Shown here: positions 14,354-21,513 of the stretch, in pieces
Layout of the letters: every line of letters begins with the position of its first letter
How positions within the stretch are numbered: the stretch's first letter is position 1
Source: an uncultured Campylobacter sp.
GTDB lineage: Bacteria > Campylobacterota > Campylobacteria > Campylobacterales > Campylobacteraceae
Direction: 5' to 3'
DNA length: 22,528 nucleotides
Assembly (NCBI RefSeq): GCF_938018035.1
Contig: NZ_CALIJF010000079.1
Location: forward strand, 1-22,528
Position numbers and translations under genes: made by a program
Notes under the pieces: model-generated
Database searches by the model: none
What the model was told of the DNA's origin: nothing
Seen by the model: the letters and a program-made list of their open reading frames with translations, nothing else

Positions 14354-15088
14354 ATGCAAAATGATCAAATTCAGACGATAAAACCAGGCGCGATCTTTAT
14401 CGGCGATGCGCACGCGGGCGCAAGCAGGCCGCAATTTTTGAAATTTCTGCGCGCGCTGAAGGCTGAGTCTACGCCGCCGCCTCAAATTTTTATGATGGGC
14501 GATATGTTTGATTTTTTGGCAAACACGACCTACGTGCAGCGCTTCTACGAAGAGGAGATCGCGCTAATAAACGAGCTGTCGCAAAAATGCGAAATTTTTT
14601 ACTTCGAGGGCAACCACGATTTTAATCTGCGCGAAATTTTCCCCCGCGCAAAAGTTTATCCAAACGGCGCGCAGCCCGTGAAATTTATCTGCAAGAGCGG
14701 CGAGGCGGTGCAGATTGCGCACGGCGATCTGTTTTTGCCGCGCCTGACGCAGTTTGCGCTGCTTTCGCTGCGAAATAGAGCTTTTCTGAAATTTATGGAC
14801 CTGCTCGATCGCGCTTTAAAATTTAAAATTTCAAAGATGATCTTAAAATCGCAAGAGGGGAAAAACCTCTACAGAAAAATGCCAAATTTTAAGGATATAA
14901 TCACGCCGAAGATCGATTTTTATGCGGCAAATTTAATCATCGAGGGGCACTATCATCAAGATGAAATTTTATATTTCGGCGAGAAAAAATATATAAATTT
15001 ATGCTCGTTCGGGGTTAGGAGCAAAATTTACGAGGTCGCAAAAAGCGAAAAATTTATGCTAATTCCAAAAAACTTAAACTTAAATTAG
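14354..15088 (+). CDS. lpxH: UDP-2,3-diacylglucosamine diphosphatase (LpxH/LpxH2-like metallophosphatase)
   Basis: Probable enzyme that releases UMP from UDP-2,3-diacylglucosamine to make lipid X, the step just before LpxB, at the inner membrane face. The protein has 244 residues of the calcineurin-like fold. The two-metal site is visible in order: GDAHAG (D18, H20), GDMFDF (about 48-53), GNHDFNL (about 85-91), AHGDLF (about 122-127) and EGHYHQDE (about 196-203). The third motif reads GNHD rather than the GNRD of classical LpxH, which points to the LpxH2 subgroup or to another metallophosphatase. The lipid A assignment rests on similarity plus the nearby lpxB. GGGAG lies five bases before the ATG, 43 bases after argC. 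Confidence 0.78.
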   Translation: MQNDQIQTIKPGAIFIGDAHAGASRPQFLKFLRALKAESTPPPQIFMMGDMFDFLANTTYVQRFYEEEIALINELSQKCEIFYFEGNHDFNLREIFPRAKVYPNGAQPVKFICKSGEAVQIAHGDLFLPRLTQFALLSLRNRAFLKFMDLLDRALKFKISKMILKSQEGKNLYRKMPNFKDIITPKIDFYAANLIIEGHYHQDEILYFGEKKYINLCSFGVRSKIYEVAKSEKFMLIPKNLNLN

Positions 15089-15089
15089 C

Positions 15090-15095
15090 TATAAT
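15090..15095 (+). promoter_or_regulatory. Probable -10 box of serB
   Basis: TATAAT in GCTATAATTCC, directly after the lpxH stop codon and 24 bases before the serB ATG. It would drive serB, tal and pilT. Confidence 0.55.
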
Positions 15096-15119
15096 TCCTA
15101 AATTTTTGCGAGGATATTT

Positions 15120-15743
15120 ATGATAAAGCTTTGTGTTTTCGACTTTGATTCCACGCTGATGGACGGCGAGACGATAGGTTTTTTCGCCGCTAAAATGGGC
15201 ACGCAGAGACAAGTTAGCGAAATTACGAAGCGAGCGATGGCGGGCGAGCTTGATTTTTTCGAGAGCCTTAGCGAGCGAGTGGCGCTGATAAAGGGGATGA
15301 AGCTTAGCGATGCTAAAGCTATCGCAGAAAGCCTGCCTTTTGTTTGCGGCGCTAGCGAGATCATCGCGTATCTGAAAAATAAAGGCATAAAGGTGATCGT
15401 CTTTAGCGGCGGATTTCATCTAGCCACGGACGCCGCGCAGAAAAAACTGGGCTTTGACGCGAGCTTTGCGAACTATCTGCATGAAAAAAACGGAATTTTA
15501 ACCGGGCTTTTCGGCGGCGAGATGATGTTTGGATACTCAAAAGGCGCGCTGCTTGCGCAGCTTAAATCGCTGATGGGGCTAGATACTAGCGAGGTAATGT
15601 GCGTGGGAGACGGCGCGAACGACGTTTCGATGTTTCGCGAGGCGGGACTTAAAATCGCCTTTTGCGCGAATGAAATTTTAAAAGAGCACGCAAGCGTTTG
15701 TATTGAAAAAAAGGATTTGAAGGAGATTATGAAATATGTATGA
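15120..15743 (+). CDS. serB: Phosphoserine phosphatase (HAD family)
   Basis: Last step of serine synthesis: hydrolysis of O-phosphoserine. The protein has 207 residues, the short SerB form without an ACT-like N-terminal domain. HAD motif I is FDFDSTLMDGETI, with nucleophile D8 and general acid D10. Motif II is VFSGGF (S96), motif III is K141 in YSKGALL, and motif IV is GDGANDVSMF (D164, D168). GCGAGGA precedes the ATG. It overlaps tal by eight bases, and the same serB-tal adjacency is known in C. jejuni. A HAD phosphatase of other specificity is possible but less likely. Confidence 0.92.
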   Translation: MIKLCVFDFDSTLMDGETIGFFAAKMGTQRQVSEITKRAMAGELDFFESLSERVALIKGMKLSDAKAIAESLPFVCGASEIIAYLKNKGIKVIVFSGGFHLATDAAQKKLGFDASFANYLHEKNGILTGLFGGEMMFGYSKGALLAQLKSLMGLDTSEVMCVGDGANDVSMFREAGLKIAFCANEILKEHASVCIEKKDLKEIMKYV

Positions 15744-16743
15744 TAAAGCCCTAAATTTCAGCCTTTGGTGCGACTTTTTGGAGCGCGATTTTATCGATAA
15801 AGATTTCGATGAGCTGATCAAAAAAGGGATAATTAACGGCGCTACTTCCAATCCTGCGATCTTTAAAAACGCGATCCTAAGCTCCCCCGCATACGATGCG
15901 GCCAAAGAGGAATTTAGAAAAAAAGAGCCTAAAAAGCTGTATGAAATTTTAGCCACCGCAGATATCAGAAGCGCGGCGGAGAGCCTGCTTAAAAATTTTA
16001 TCAACGGCGATGACGGCTTTGTGAGTATTGAGGTCGATCCATATTTCGCAGATGACGCCGAGGCGATGTATCGTGAGGGCAAGCACCTATATAGCACGAT
16101 CGGCATGCCAAACGTTATGATAAAAATCCCCGCTATGAAGGCGGGCTACGAAGCGATGCGCGATCTATTAAAAAAGGGGATCAGCGTAAACGCGACCTTG
16201 GTTTTTTCGCCTGAGCAGACCGTAAAATGTATCGAGGCTATAAAAGAGGGTATCGCGGGCTTTCGACGCTATTTCCCGAAAGCAAATTTACCAAAAACCG
16301 TAATTAGCATCTTCGTTAGCCGCTTCGATAGGTTATTAGATGAAAAAATGGCCGCAGCAGGCCTTCCTACCGGTGAAATCGGCATAATGAACGCCGCGAA
16401 GTGCTACAATATCATCGCTAAAGAAAATTTAAACTACGTAAAGCCGCTGTTTGCGAGCACGGGTGTAAAAGGATACGATCTGCCGAAGGATTACTACGTA
16501 AGCGAGCTAATGTTTCCTGGCTGCGTAAACACAGCGCCGCTTGAGACCATAGAGGCTTTTGTAAGCGGCGATCAAAGACCAAAAACGCCGCCTAGCGACG
16601 CGCAGATAGAGGAATTTTTCGCTCGCGTAGCGGATGCGAAGATCGATATGAAAAAGGCATATAAAAAGTTGCTGGATGATGGTCTGGTAGCTTTTGAAGA
16701 AGCATTTAAAGAGATAATAAAAACACTTAAAAAGGAGAAATGA
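15736..16743 (+). CDS. tal: Transaldolase
   Basis: Moves a dihydroxyacetone unit between sugar phosphates in the non-oxidative pentose phosphate pathway. The protein has 335 residues. The Schiff-base lysine is K130 in PNVMIKIPAMKAG. NGATSNPAIFKNAI (about 34-47) holds the conserved Thr-Ser-Asn-Pro, and SVNATLVFS and ISIFVSRFD complete the active-site strands. GDDGFVSIEVDPYFADD is also typical. It overlaps serB at its start, and its stop codon overlaps the first ATG of the pilT-type gene, so the three are translated as a coupled unit. Nothing is missing. Confidence 0.97.
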   Translation: MYDKALNFSLWCDFLERDFIDKDFDELIKKGIINGATSNPAIFKNAILSSPAYDAAKEEFRKKEPKKLYEILATADIRSAAESLLKNFINGDDGFVSIEVDPYFADDAEAMYREGKHLYSTIGMPNVMIKIPAMKAGYEAMRDLLKKGISVNATLVFSPEQTVKCIEAIKEGIAGFRRYFPKANLPKTVISIFVSRFDRLLDEKMAAAGLPTGEIGIMNAAKCYNIIAKENLNYVKPLFASTGVKGYDLPKDYYVSELMFPGCVNTAPLETIEAFVSGDQRPKTPPSDAQIEEFFARVADAKIDMKKAYKKLLDDGLVAFEEAFKEIIKTLKKEK

Positions 16744-17960
16744 TGGCGGGTTCTATAGATTATTCGCAGTATCAAGTTGACGCTTCTACGCTGGATTTTA
16801 AGCAGCGAGACAGGCTAAATAAATATTTGGAATTTCTAATCCAAAACGGCGGTAGCGACCTTCACATTAAATCAGGCGCGGTTATCAGAGGTCGTATCCA
16901 CGGCGAGCTGGTAAAATTTAGCAAAACGCCATTTTTGAAAGAAGACGCGATGACGCTAGCCAAGGAGCTTCTCATCACGCGCTTTCCTGAGCTTATCGAG
17001 AAAAAGAGCGTGGATTTTACCTATAAGCTAAACGAAGATTATCGCTTCCGCGTTAATATTTTCTTTCAAATCGACGGTATCAGCGCGGTTTTCCGAACGA
17101 TACCGGTTAAAATTCCTGAGATCGACGATCTAGGTCTGCCGCCTTCGATCAAAGATATTTGTGACACAGCTATGCGCGGCGTCGTGCTACTTACGGGGCC
17201 TACGGGAAGCGGAAAGACGACCACGATCGCAAGCATGATAAATCGCATAAATAGACAAAGAACCAGCCACGTCGTTACGATCGAAGACCCCGTAGAGTTC
17301 GTATTTAAAGACGATAAATGCATCATCAATCAGCGCGCTATCGGTGAGGACTGCAACAACTTTGCCGATTCGCTTCGCGCCGCGCTGCGAGAGGATCCGG
17401 ACGTCATATTTGTGGGCGAGATGCGCGATTTGGAGACGATCGAGACCGCACTTCACGCCGCAGAAACGGGCCACTTAGTGTTTTCGACGGTGCATACTAT
17501 TGACGCAAAAGAGACGGTAAACCGAATCATTGCGATGTTTGAGCAGGCTGAACAGGAGCGTATCCGAATGACGCTAGCATCCGTCCTAGAGGCGGTCATC
17601 TCTCAGCGCCTTGCTCGTACTATCGAGGGCAAGCGCGTAGCCGTCGTTGAAATTTTACGCAAAAACACCCGTATTAAGGATATGATACTTGATGCGCGCG
17701 ACGATGAAATTCCAGACGCGATTGCCGACGGTCGCAACACCTACGGCATGCAGACCTTCGATCAGCACCTGCTTGATCTTTACAGAGATGGCATCATTAC
17801 CCGCGAGGAGGCGCTGGATAAGGCCTCTAAACGAAACGACCTCGATCTACAGATCAAAAACGTGGACCTTGCCAAAAAAAGAGATTTGGCGGCGGAATCC
17901 GGAGAGAGCGCCGAGGAGATGCTCGCAGGTGAAGTCGTACAGCTAAAAGAGATCCGCTAA
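16743..17960 (+). CDS. pilT: PilT-family type IV pilus retraction ATPase
   Basis: Hexameric ATPase expected to power pilus retraction and twitching from the cytoplasmic face. I prefer the second of two adjacent ATGs (16743; the first is 16740) because AGGAG then sits five bases away. That gives 405 residues. Residues counted from it: Walker A GPTGSGKT about 152-159, Asp box TIEDPVEF about 179-186, Walker B region LREDPDVIFVGEMRD about 215-229, His box HLVFSTVHT about 244-252. The C-terminal part reads YGMQTFDQHLLDLYRDGIITREEAL as in PilT and PilU, but the AIRNLIRE region is changed (NTRIKDMILD), and an acidic tail makes it about 50 residues longer than classical PilT. No other pilus gene is in the window. 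PilU or a related paralogue is possible. Confidence 0.85.
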   Translation: MAGSIDYSQYQVDASTLDFKQRDRLNKYLEFLIQNGGSDLHIKSGAVIRGRIHGELVKFSKTPFLKEDAMTLAKELLITRFPELIEKKSVDFTYKLNEDYRFRVNIFFQIDGISAVFRTIPVKIPEIDDLGLPPSIKDICDTAMRGVVLLTGPTGSGKTTTIASMINRINRQRTSHVVTIEDPVEFVFKDDKCIINQRAIGEDCNNFADSLRAALREDPDVIFVGEMRDLETIETALHAAETGHLVFSTVHTIDAKETVNRIIAMFEQAEQERIRMTLASVLEAVISQRLARTIEGKRVAVVEILRKNTRIKDMILDARDDEIPDAIADGRNTYGMQTFDQHLLDLYRDGIITREEALDKASKRNDLDLQIKNVDLAKKRDLAAESGESAEEMLAGEVVQLKEIR

Positions 17961-18007
17961 GTCGTAAATTTTAAAATTCTGAATTCTTGCAATTTAAAAT
18001 TTTAAAG

Positions 18008-18037
18008 AATTCTGCCTGCCGCTAGGCGGGCGGAATT
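18008..18037 (+). terminator. Hairpin after pilT, first of a tandem pair
   Basis: A 13-bp stem (AATTCTGCCTGCC against GGCGGGCGGAATT, with two G-T pairs) and loop GCTA, about 50 bases past the pilT stop. Only a short T-rich stretch (TTAATTC) follows, so termination may be weak or Rho-assisted. Confidence 0.5.
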
Positions 18038-18046
18038 TAATTCGTT

Positions 18047-18066
18047 TGCCCGCTGCTATGCGGGCA
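18047..18066 (+). terminator. Second hairpin after pilT
   Basis: Perfect 7-bp stem TGCCCGC/GCGGGCA with loop TGCTAT. It resembles the hairpin just upstream (GCCxGC-GCTA-GCGGGC core), so the two may have arisen by duplication. There is no T-run directly after it. Confidence 0.4.
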
Positions 18067-18186
18067 GATACTACCTTAAATTTCGTTTAAAATATCTATA
18101 ATTTCGATTAAAATTTCACGTCCGATTAATCTTATAAAATTCCTATTCATTTAATCTTTAATAAATAAAATTTCAACCAAATTTCA

Positions 18187-18200
18187 GGGGGGGGTATAAT
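18187..18200 (+). promoter_or_regulatory. Promoter with G8 tract touching the -10 box
   Basis: Eight consecutive G (18187-18194) are followed at once by TATAAT (18195-18200), 28 bases before the ATG of the 36-residue protein. G tracts of about this length are the classic phase-variable tracts of Campylobacter. Slippage here would change the spacing to any upstream element and the sequence context of the -10 box. Confidence 0.6.
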
Positions 18201-18228
18201 TACACATATCTTTTATAAGGAGCAGGAG

Positions 18229-18339
18229 ATGGCGACACCAAAAAATAGAGTAGGAAAAAACGGCGATAAAAGAGGAAGAGCAGGAAGTTATAGAACTCCC
18301 GCTCAAAGAGCCGGAGATAAAAAGCGTCGTAAAAAGTAG
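18229..18339 (+). CDS. 36-residue highly basic protein of unknown function
   Basis: The ATG has a strong ribosome site (AAGGAG, then CAGGAG right before the start) and a consensus TATAAT box upstream. The frame ends at TAG 18339 and is followed by a hairpin. The protein begins MATPKNRVGKNGDKRGRAG, continues through SYRTPAQRAG, and ends KKRRKK. Fourteen of 36 residues are Lys or Arg and only two are acidic, with no hydrophobic core. It should bind RNA or DNA. In size and composition it recalls small ribosomal proteins such as bTHX, but I cannot show homology. Being this short it is easily missed by gene finders; promoter, ribosome site and terminator together make it credible. Confidence 0.65.
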   Translation: MATPKNRVGKNGDKRGRAGSYRTPAQRAGDKKRRKK

Positions 18340-18376
18340 TGATCTCGCGCCGAAATTGGGTGTAAGATTAAAATTT

Positions 18377-18408
18377 AAAGCGCTGCGAGCCGAAACTCTC
18401 GGCGCTTT
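18377..18408 (+). terminator. Hairpin terminator after the small basic protein gene
   Basis: A 32-base hairpin: outer stem AAAGCGC/GCGCTTT (with the G-C and one wobble pair extending it), one mismatch, inner GAG/CTC, loop CCGAAA. It is followed by AATAAATTTT. It isolates the small gene from the next gene. Confidence 0.55.
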
Positions 18409-18475
18409 AATAAATTTTAAATCGTGCAAACAACCAAATGGATAAAATTTTAAAATTTCATCGCAAGAGAATTTT

Positions 18476-19057
18476 ATGAAATATGAGATAATCGACGTCC
18501 ATACCGCGCTAGAGATTGTTTTTAAAAATTTTAAATGGACTTTACTCATTGGAATTTTGCTGTTACCATTAGGCGTGGGTGCCGTGATTTTAGTGCTTTT
18601 GCCGTTTCAAAGCATTTTGATCTACAACAAAAACAAAAGATACCTGATCGATATGCAAACGGGCAAAATCACCTTCCCTAGAAGCGACGTTGAAAATAGC
18701 ATTGTAGCCGTTTTGCTCTGCGCGCCGTATTGGAATTTAATGCGCAGCAGAACCGTCACGGCAGATCAAATCGAGGATATGCGCTTAGAGAAAAAAGAGG
18801 TAAAAAGCGCAAATATTTTTAAAATTTTTCTAGCGGTGATTAAATTTTTTAGGATGAGCTCCAAAAATGCAAAAACCGCTAGATTGGGGCGGCGCATTAA
18901 TGATATCCAAACAAGATATTATCTCTACGTCTTTGGAAGCTTCGGCTCGACGGGACTATACTTTTATGACAAGCAAAAGCGCGACGAGGTACGTAGCGCC
19001 ATACGAGAATGCGTGCTTAAATTTAGCGCCAAAAATATAGATAGGAATTTATTCTGA
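18476..19057 (+). CDS. Unrecognised membrane protein upstream of a nuclease-like gene
   Basis: Protein of 193 residues. Residues 1-20 are cytoplasmic-like. About 21-48 form one long hydrophobic stretch (LLIGILLLPLGVGAVILVLL), enough for one long span or a tight hairpin. The remaining roughly 145 residues are soluble and basic, with YLIDMQTGKITFP early and YYLYVFGSFGSTGLYFYDKQKRDEVRSAI near the end. The beta-rich ends recall a PH-like fold, but this is only an impression. I know no function. The ATG has a weak ribosome site (AAGAGA). The next gene starts one base after this stop codon, so the two are surely translated together and probably work together. No phage or transposon gene is nearby. 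Confidence 0.75.
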   Translation: MKYEIIDVHTALEIVFKNFKWTLLIGILLLPLGVGAVILVLLPFQSILIYNKNKRYLIDMQTGKITFPRSDVENSIVAVLLCAPYWNLMRSRTVTADQIEDMRLEKKEVKSANIFKIFLAVIKFFRMSSKNAKTARLGRRINDIQTRYYLYVFGSFGSTGLYFYDKQKRDEVRSAIRECVLKFSAKNIDRNLF

Positions 19058-19058
19058 G

Positions 19059-20264
19059 ATGATAATTATAAATCGAATGTTTTCGGGCGGCTATTTGAAC
19101 GAGAGCTTGGGGCACGAAATCATCAATCTTTTTAAGGCAGACAACGGCAGGCACTACATCTACGTAAATCCTTACGGCACGATAAACGAGGATGCGAAGG
19201 ACGCACACAAAGTCCTTTTAGTGCGTGCCATCTCGAAACATTGTTTTGAAATTTTAGCTTGCGCTAGCGAGTTAAAACTACTTTTGAGCGATGAACTTTT
19301 TGCTAGCGGCAGAAAGCGTGGCGCTAAAGAGGAGCTTAAAAGACAATCTGAAATGATTGAAGCACAAAATATCGCTTACGGCGGTGTGCTTCTAAACGAG
19401 CTATTTGAAAGCGAAAACGATAGCCCCAATGCGGCGTATATAACATTTGAGACGTCGAATTTTAAAAAACCAAGATTTAAATTTTACATCGTTGATGATG
19501 AGAAACTGATAGACGAAACGCATTTTTTAGTGCCATTTAAATTTTCCTCGCAATCTTTAAAGCAATATGTCCAGGGCGAAAGCGCGCTGGATAAAATTTT
19601 CGCGCCCGAGCTTTGGCAGAGCGGCGACACTGCGAAGCGGATCAAACGAGATGAAATTTTAAATTTTAAAGCTAAAGAGCAAAACATCCTAGAGATAATC
19701 GGCAAGATGGACGATGAGTTAAGCTTTTCAAATTGGATAGTCTATTATCTGCGAAACGATACGGAACTATTTTTTAAATTTGCAAGTGAAATTTTACGGC
19801 TAAACGTAAGCGAGGATGCGCAAATTTTAAGAGAATACAAAAATATCGACATTTTTATCAAAGATCAAAATCACGCAATCGTCATCGAAAATAAGATCAA
19901 ATCCGGCATTAACGGCATTAGACACGATCTGCAAAGCGGCATAGTATGCTCTCAGCTAGATAAATACGCAAAGATTGCCGATAAGCAGGATTCAGGCGGT
20001 AGGGCAAAATGCTTTTTGCTTCTACCTGATTATAGCCATGCGGATAGGGAGTTAGCGAAATTTCATGAGTATGAGCGTTATTCGGTCATAAGATACAGCG
20101 CGCTTTTGAGATTTTTTGAAACTTGCGAATGCGGCTTGAAATTCTACGACGAATTCAAAGACGCGTTGCGAAAGCATGCGAGCGAATACAAAAAGGATTT
20201 TTATGAAATCATGGGAGAGCGGCTAATTATGATAATTTTGCGGCATAAGGGCTTATCGTCGTAA
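19059..20264 (+). CDS. Two-domain protein with C-terminal PD-(D/E)XK nuclease motif
   Basis: Protein of 401 residues. The C-terminal half carries the PD-(D/E)XK pattern: NIDIFI with D264, then IVIENKI with E277 and K279, and SQLDKY with Q299. This is the arrangement I associate with the PDDEXK_4 type (Pfam PF14281), a DNA-cutting fold. The N-terminal part (about 1-200) starts with LGHEIINLF and YIYVNPYGTI, a conserved-looking block of unknown role that may sense or bind a partner. It follows the membrane protein gene by one base, with AGGAA about 11 bases upstream of the ATG; a second ATG six codons in is an alternative. No methyltransferase is next to it, so a classical restriction pair is unlikely. 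An orphan defence or DNA-processing nuclease is possible. Confidence 0.75.
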   Translation: MIIINRMFSGGYLNESLGHEIINLFKADNGRHYIYVNPYGTINEDAKDAHKVLLVRAISKHCFEILACASELKLLLSDELFASGRKRGAKEELKRQSEMIEAQNIAYGGVLLNELFESENDSPNAAYITFETSNFKKPRFKFYIVDDEKLIDETHFLVPFKFSSQSLKQYVQGESALDKIFAPELWQSGDTAKRIKRDEILNFKAKEQNILEIIGKMDDELSFSNWIVYYLRNDTELFFKFASEILRLNVSEDAQILREYKNIDIFIKDQNHAIVIENKIKSGINGIRHDLQSGIVCSQLDKYAKIADKQDSGGRAKCFLLLPDYSHADRELAKFHEYERYSVIRYSALLRFFETCECGLKFYDEFKDALRKHASEYKKDFYEIMGERLIMIILRHKGLSS

Positions 20265-20374
20265 TTTATATTGCGATGCACAAAAGACATCCTAACATGC
20301 ATAAATAAATTCCACTATTGATCGATCTGCATAAAGTCCCATATTTCTTAAATAGATTTAAAGCAACATTTAGC

Positions 20375-20380
20375 TATTAT
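20375..20380 (+). promoter_or_regulatory. Probable -10 box of rplY
   Basis: TATTAT in GCTATTATC, 31 bases before the rplY ATG at 20411. Confidence 0.45.
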
Positions 20381-20410
20381 CACGCTTCATTTTTTCACAA
20401 AGGAAACCTA

Positions 20411-20947
20411 ATGTTAGAAGGTATCGTTAGAGATAGTATCGGTAAAAGGGCTTCAAAATCCCTAAAACGAGATGGTTATCTAATCGCTAATATTTATGCG
20501 AAAGGATTTGAAAATATTAACGCAGCGTTTAAAGTAAACGACTTTATCAAAGCTATGCGCGCAAAAGAAGATCTTCCTTTCGAGGTTAGCGTGGGCGGTA
20601 AGACATATCGCGTCATCGTGCAAGAATACCAAAAGCACCCCGTCACAAATACCCTAACTCACGTAGATTTGCGAGTAGTTCAGGATGACGTCGTAAGCAA
20701 ATATTTAGTGCCGGTTAAGGTAACTGGCGTCGCTAAAGGGCTAAAAAACAAAGGTATCTTGGTGCAATCCAAGCGCCGTATCGCCGTAAAATGCGCAGGC
20801 AAAGATCTACCAAACGATTTTACGCTCGATGTGAGTGATCTTGACGTAGGCGATTCGCTTTTGATCCGAGACATTCCGGTAAAAGAGGGCGTCAGCATCA
20901 TCCTAGACGGCTCGGTAGCGGTAGTCGGAGTTACTTCAGCTAAATAG
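20411..20947 (+). CDS. rplY: 50S ribosomal protein bL25 (Ctc form)
   Basis: Binds 5S rRNA in the large ribosomal subunit. The ATG at 20411 is used because AAAGGAAA lies just upstream and the family start MLEGIVRDSIGKRASKSLKRDGY follows; a longer in-frame start at 20318 has no ribosome site. With 178 residues it is the long Ctc form: an N-terminal L25 domain (about 1-90, with VIVQEYQKHPVTNTLTHVDL) and a C-terminal beta domain (about 95-178, ending in VSIILDGSVAVVGV). pth follows after eight bases, then lptG, the order I recall for C. jejuni. Confidence 0.96.
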   Translation: MLEGIVRDSIGKRASKSLKRDGYLIANIYAKGFENINAAFKVNDFIKAMRAKEDLPFEVSVGGKTYRVIVQEYQKHPVTNTLTHVDLRVVQDDVVSKYLVPVKVTGVAKGLKNKGILVQSKRRIAVKCAGKDLPNDFTLDVSDLDVGDSLLIRDIPVKEGVSIILDGSVAVVGVTSAK

Positions 20948-20955
20948 GGGCGCCT

Positions 20956-21513
20956 ATGATACTGATCGCAGGACTTGGGAATCCTGCTCAGAAATACGCA
21001 GACACCAGACACAATGTCGGTTTTATGCTAATCGACGAAATTTTAAAGACGGGTGGCTTTAGCGAGCTCAGCTCGTCTAAATTCCAAGGCGAGCTTTTTA
21101 AAAAGGGCTCGCTGCTTCTTTTAAAACCCCAAACTTTTATGAACTTAAGCGGCAACTCCGTAAAGGCAGTGAATGATTTTTATAAGCCCGAGCGCATCAT
21201 CGTGGTGCACGACGATATAGATTTGGATCTGGGCGCCGTTAAATTTAAAAAAGGCGGCAGTAGCGGTGGGCACAACGGCATCAAATCGATCGATGCGCTA
21301 ATCGGTGCGGATTACGAGCGCGTGCGTATCGGCGTGGGAAAAAAACGGCAGGATCAGGATGCGGCAAATTTCGTGCTTGGAAATTTTAACGAAAGCGAGC
21401 GCGAGAAGCTGAGCGAAATTTTACCCTACGTCGCGCGCGCAGTAGAGGAGCTCATTTGCTCGGATATAGAGCAGATCGCGCAAAAATTTACGATTAAAAA
21501 GGCTAGGGTGTGA
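20956..21513 (+). CDS. pth: Peptidyl-tRNA hydrolase
   Basis: Releases peptides from tRNAs dropped by stalled ribosomes. At 185 residues it has the usual length. The active site is complete: N9 in AGLGNP, catalytic H19 in DTRHNVGF, N63 in PQTFMNLSG, D86/D87 in VHDDIDL, and N107 in GGHNGIKS. The conserved R-x-R-IGVGK stretch follows (YERVRIGVGK). The ribosome site is weak (GGGGCG), suggesting coupling to rplY. The stop codon overlaps the GTG start of lptG. Confidence 0.97.
   Translation: MILIAGLGNPAQKYADTRHNVGFMLIDEILKTGGFSELSSSKFQGELFKKGSLLLLKPQTFMNLSGNSVKAVNDFYKPERIIVVHDDIDLDLGAVKFKKGGSSGGHNGIKSIDALIGADYERVRIGVGKKRQDQDAANFVLGNFNESEREKLSEILPYVARAVEELICSDIEQIAQKFTIKKARV

Noticed and set aside
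14314..14364. 17-codon frame (MNFFAKAV...) overlapping the lpxH start
   Set aside because: Too short, no clear ribosome site and no regulatory pattern; it may be chance.
20318..20410. Upstream extension of bL25 by 31 residues
   Set aside because: The family start MLEGIVRDS and AAAGGAAA fit 20411; the extension has no ribosome site and covers the promoter.
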